A DNA stretch of 64,000 bases from NCBI GenBank assembly GCA_017794925.1, contig CP051238.1, positions 124,001 to 188,000 of the forward strand, in the 5' to 3' direction. This DNA comes from Aestuariibacter sp. Lineage in GTDB: Bacteria > Pseudomonadota > Gammaproteobacteria > Enterobacterales > Alteromonadaceae. The notes beneath the pieces are model-generated. The model did not search any database, was not told where the DNA came from, and was given only the letters and a program-made list of their open reading frames with translations. Made by a program: the position numbers and the translations under genes. This document shows positions 62,435 through 64,000 of the stretch, piece by piece; positions within the stretch are counted from its first letter, which is position 1; each line of letters begins with the position of its first letter.

Positions 62435-64000
62435 TTACAGATTGCTGAAGTTGGTCACTGAGAACGCAGCTTCACCACGAGTCACTTCTGTTGCCGGGTT
62501 AAAGCGGGCATGAAGTGTTGGCTCGAAGTCGAATGGTCCCTGAGTGGTATAAACCTCAACAGTCATCAGGCCAGCCGCCAGCGCTTGTTGCACATGGCCA
62601 CGCAACTCTGGCGCAATCATGTGTGAATCTTCAAGCTCGATGGCTTCACCGAACACAATGGCAGTCACTGTGTCTGCAGGATTAAAGGCTTCCGCTTCAC
62701 CTTGCAGGCCCAATGCTTGCACCAGTGAGTACGCCAGGCTTTCCTTGCTCACAGTACCGTGAGGATTAAAGCTACCAGAACCTGCGTCAGTCATTACTGC
62801 AGCGTCAGTCATTTCCAGGTCAGACAGCACGCTACCAGAGGTAGTCGCTGAATTAATGGCTGCATTAAAGTGGCTGCTTCCTGTATCAGTAAACTGTGCA
62901 ACGTTACCGTCCTGCGCCTGGCGAAGGTTCGCAGCCAATGTCAAAGTGTCAGCCAGCTCTTCGCGAGTCATCAGTGCATCTGGTGCGAATCCGTCACCGC
63001 GTGCATCCATGAGCTGCTTGCTTACTACATTTTCAATAAAGGACTGTGCTGGGTGGCCCACAGCATCATCAATACCAGAGAAACCAGATGTCACTAGCAG
63101 GCGTACATTCACGTCAACGGTACCAGGTACACCTATACCATTTGTTACGCCAAGCGGGTCAACTGATACACCACTGATGCTACCGATACCGCGTGCATAA
63201 AGCTTCCACGTACCCGCCATGCCTGGTGCTGAAGTACCCACTGCAGAGCCAAGTACAGGCAAGCCAATTCCCGAACCATAGCGGTTGCCTGCCGGGTCTT
63301 CCAGTACAAAGGCAGTCGCGGTTTCAATGGAAGCACTTGCAACGACCAGAGAGACATCCCCTCCAACTTCAAAGGTTTCAACCGGAGACTCACCCACTGG
63401 AAGATAAGTCGCTTGCAACGTGAACGAATCACCTTCAGACACATTCGCAAAGCCATTGAATTCACGATCTTTCTTCACGGTATCGCCGAACACTTCGACA
63501 CCATCTACCACTGCACGAACTGCCGCATGTGCATTGATATAGCCTGCACCAACTTCCCAGGCTTCACGCGCTGCCATTGGTGTTGCCGTTTCCTGAACAA
63601 TATTTTTTACTTCACGCCAGTTCATTGTTGGATCAGCTTCCAACATCAGTGCCACAATACCCGATACGTGCGGCGCAGCCATCGATGTACCACTTGATAC
63701 GGTATAGTAAGGTAAGTGCTGAGGCTCAATCATTTCTGCGTCATCTGTGGCGCTTAATGCCCCTAAACTTGACAGAGAATCGCGTGCCGAGATGACATCT
63801 ACACCAGGTGCGGTAACTGTTGGGCGATCTTCCCATGTATAGACCTCACCATCGACAACGACTTCTCCCCCTTTGCCACTAACACCACGTGAACTGAAAT
63901 CAGCCAGCTCGCCGTTTTTGTCACCAGCAGCAACGGTAATGACCCATGGCGCTTTCTTGAAGTTACCGGTAATAGTGGATTCACCTGAACCAGAGTTACC
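62435..64000 (-). CDS. second secreted S8 peptidase with SLH-like C-terminus (partial; N-terminus off the right edge)
   Basis: The last 521 residues of a subtilase are present; the frame is open to the window edge, and an internal ATG at 63733 is not the true start. The visible part starts GNSGSGESTITGNFKKAPWV, with APGVDVISARD and the catalytic Ser in VSSGTSMAAPHVSGIVALML; the Asp and His blocks lie outside. The following region parallels the first subtilase: PVGESPVETFEVGGDVSLVV, APGMAGTW, DPLGVTNG. It then has SLH-like units (QSFIENVVSKQLMDARGDGF, HARFNPATEVTRGEAAFSV). It is a paralogue of the gene at 53545 and converges with the kinase locus. Confidence 0.92.
   Translation of the reverse strand, partial: GNSGSGESTITGNFKKAPWVITVAAGDKNGELADFSSRGVSGKGGEVVVDGEVYTWEDRPTVTAPGVDVISARDSLSSLGALSATDDAEMIEPQHLPYYTVSSGTSMAAPHVSGIVALMLEADPTMNWREVKNIVQETATPMAAREAWEVGAGYINAHAAVRAVVDGVEVFGDTVKKDREFNGFANVSEGDSFTLQATYLPVGESPVETFEVGGDVSLVVASASIETATAFVLEDPAGNRYGSGIGLPVLGSAVGTSAPGMAGTWKLYARGIGSISGVSVDPLGVTNGIGVPGTVDVNVRLLVTSGFSGIDDAVGHPAQSFIENVVSKQLMDARGDGFAPDALMTREELADTLTLAANLRQAQDGNVAQFTDTGSSHFNAAINSATTSGSVLSDLEMTDAAVMTDAGSGSFNPHGTVSKESLAYSLVQALGLQGEAEAFNPADTVTAIVFGEAIELEDSHMIAPELRGHVQQALAAGLMTVEVYTTQGPFDFEPTLHARFNPATEVTRGEAAFSVTNFSNL

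Noticed and set aside
62435..63733. Reading the right-edge peptidase as a complete 432-residue gene starting at 63733
   Set aside because: The frame stays open to 64000 and encodes conserved subtilase sequence (APGVDVISARD and upstream), so the true start is outside the window.

Overview
The window looks like chromosomal DNA of a marine, heterotrophic gammaproteobacterium, most likely of the Alteromonadales (Alteromonadaceae-like). This is inferred from gene content: an Oar-type TonB-dependent receptor, a DcaP-like porin, a CrbS/CrbR-Acs acetate switch, a divergent mdh/argR pair, TRAP and VC_2705-type symporters, and secreted subtilases. No insertion sequence, phage, plasmid origin or CRISPR array was seen. 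One RNA gene is present, a tRNA-Leu(CAG).

Layout. 1-2.5 kb: a TRAP carboxylate transporter (dctQ, dctM and a partial dctP) on the minus strand. 2.7-8.1 kb: central housekeeping genes: fklB, ppc, mdh and argR, with two clear bidirectional terminators and a likely ARG-box pair between mdh and argR. 8.1-11.3 kb: a large Oar-like TonB receptor. 11.7-19.1 kb: a two-gene unit (PhnD-like sensor plus a two-TM protein) converging on a three-gene signalling operon (PAS/GGDEF/EAL, a CheB-CheR-PAS fusion, and a PAS protein with a decayed GGDEF-like domain). 19.5-25.4 kb: udk with a CNT nucleoside transporter, a 2OG-Fe(II) oxygenase behind a perfect FNR-type palindrome, an M28 peptidase with a transglutaminase-like/TPR lipoprotein, and a solitary ParA ATPase. 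25.4-29.5 kb: a LysE/RhtB exporter, grxB, a small lipoprotein, a NIT-like chemoreceptor and tRNA-Leu.

29.6-47.2 kb is an acetate and short-chain-carboxylate region. It holds a DEDDh exonuclease with a cNMP/CBS/DUF294 protein, a VC_2705-type symporter with its DUF4212 small subunit, the divergent transporter-histidine kinase CrbS, and, 5 kb further on, CrbR and Acs with a divergent DcaP-like porin. Between them lie a rimK/aspartoacylase-like/retropepsin-like operon, two tandem paralogous periplasmic binding-like proteins and a GNAT acetyltransferase. 47.2-53.4 kb: Na/Pi cotransporter, Tas-like aldo/keto reductase, an HBM-type sensory stub, a ComB-like phosphatase, and a LysR regulator divergent from an AEC exporter.

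53.5-64 kb is the most unusual part: a secreted subtilase with a C-terminal SLH-like region, a secreted protein of unknown function, an FHA-GAF protein, a membrane Ser/Thr kinase with long extracytoplasmic TPRs, a translationally coupled NarL-type histidine kinase and response regulator, and a convergent second subtilase of the same architecture that runs off the right edge. This could be a coherent phospho-signalling module coupled to surface proteolysis, but the coupling is inference from gene order.
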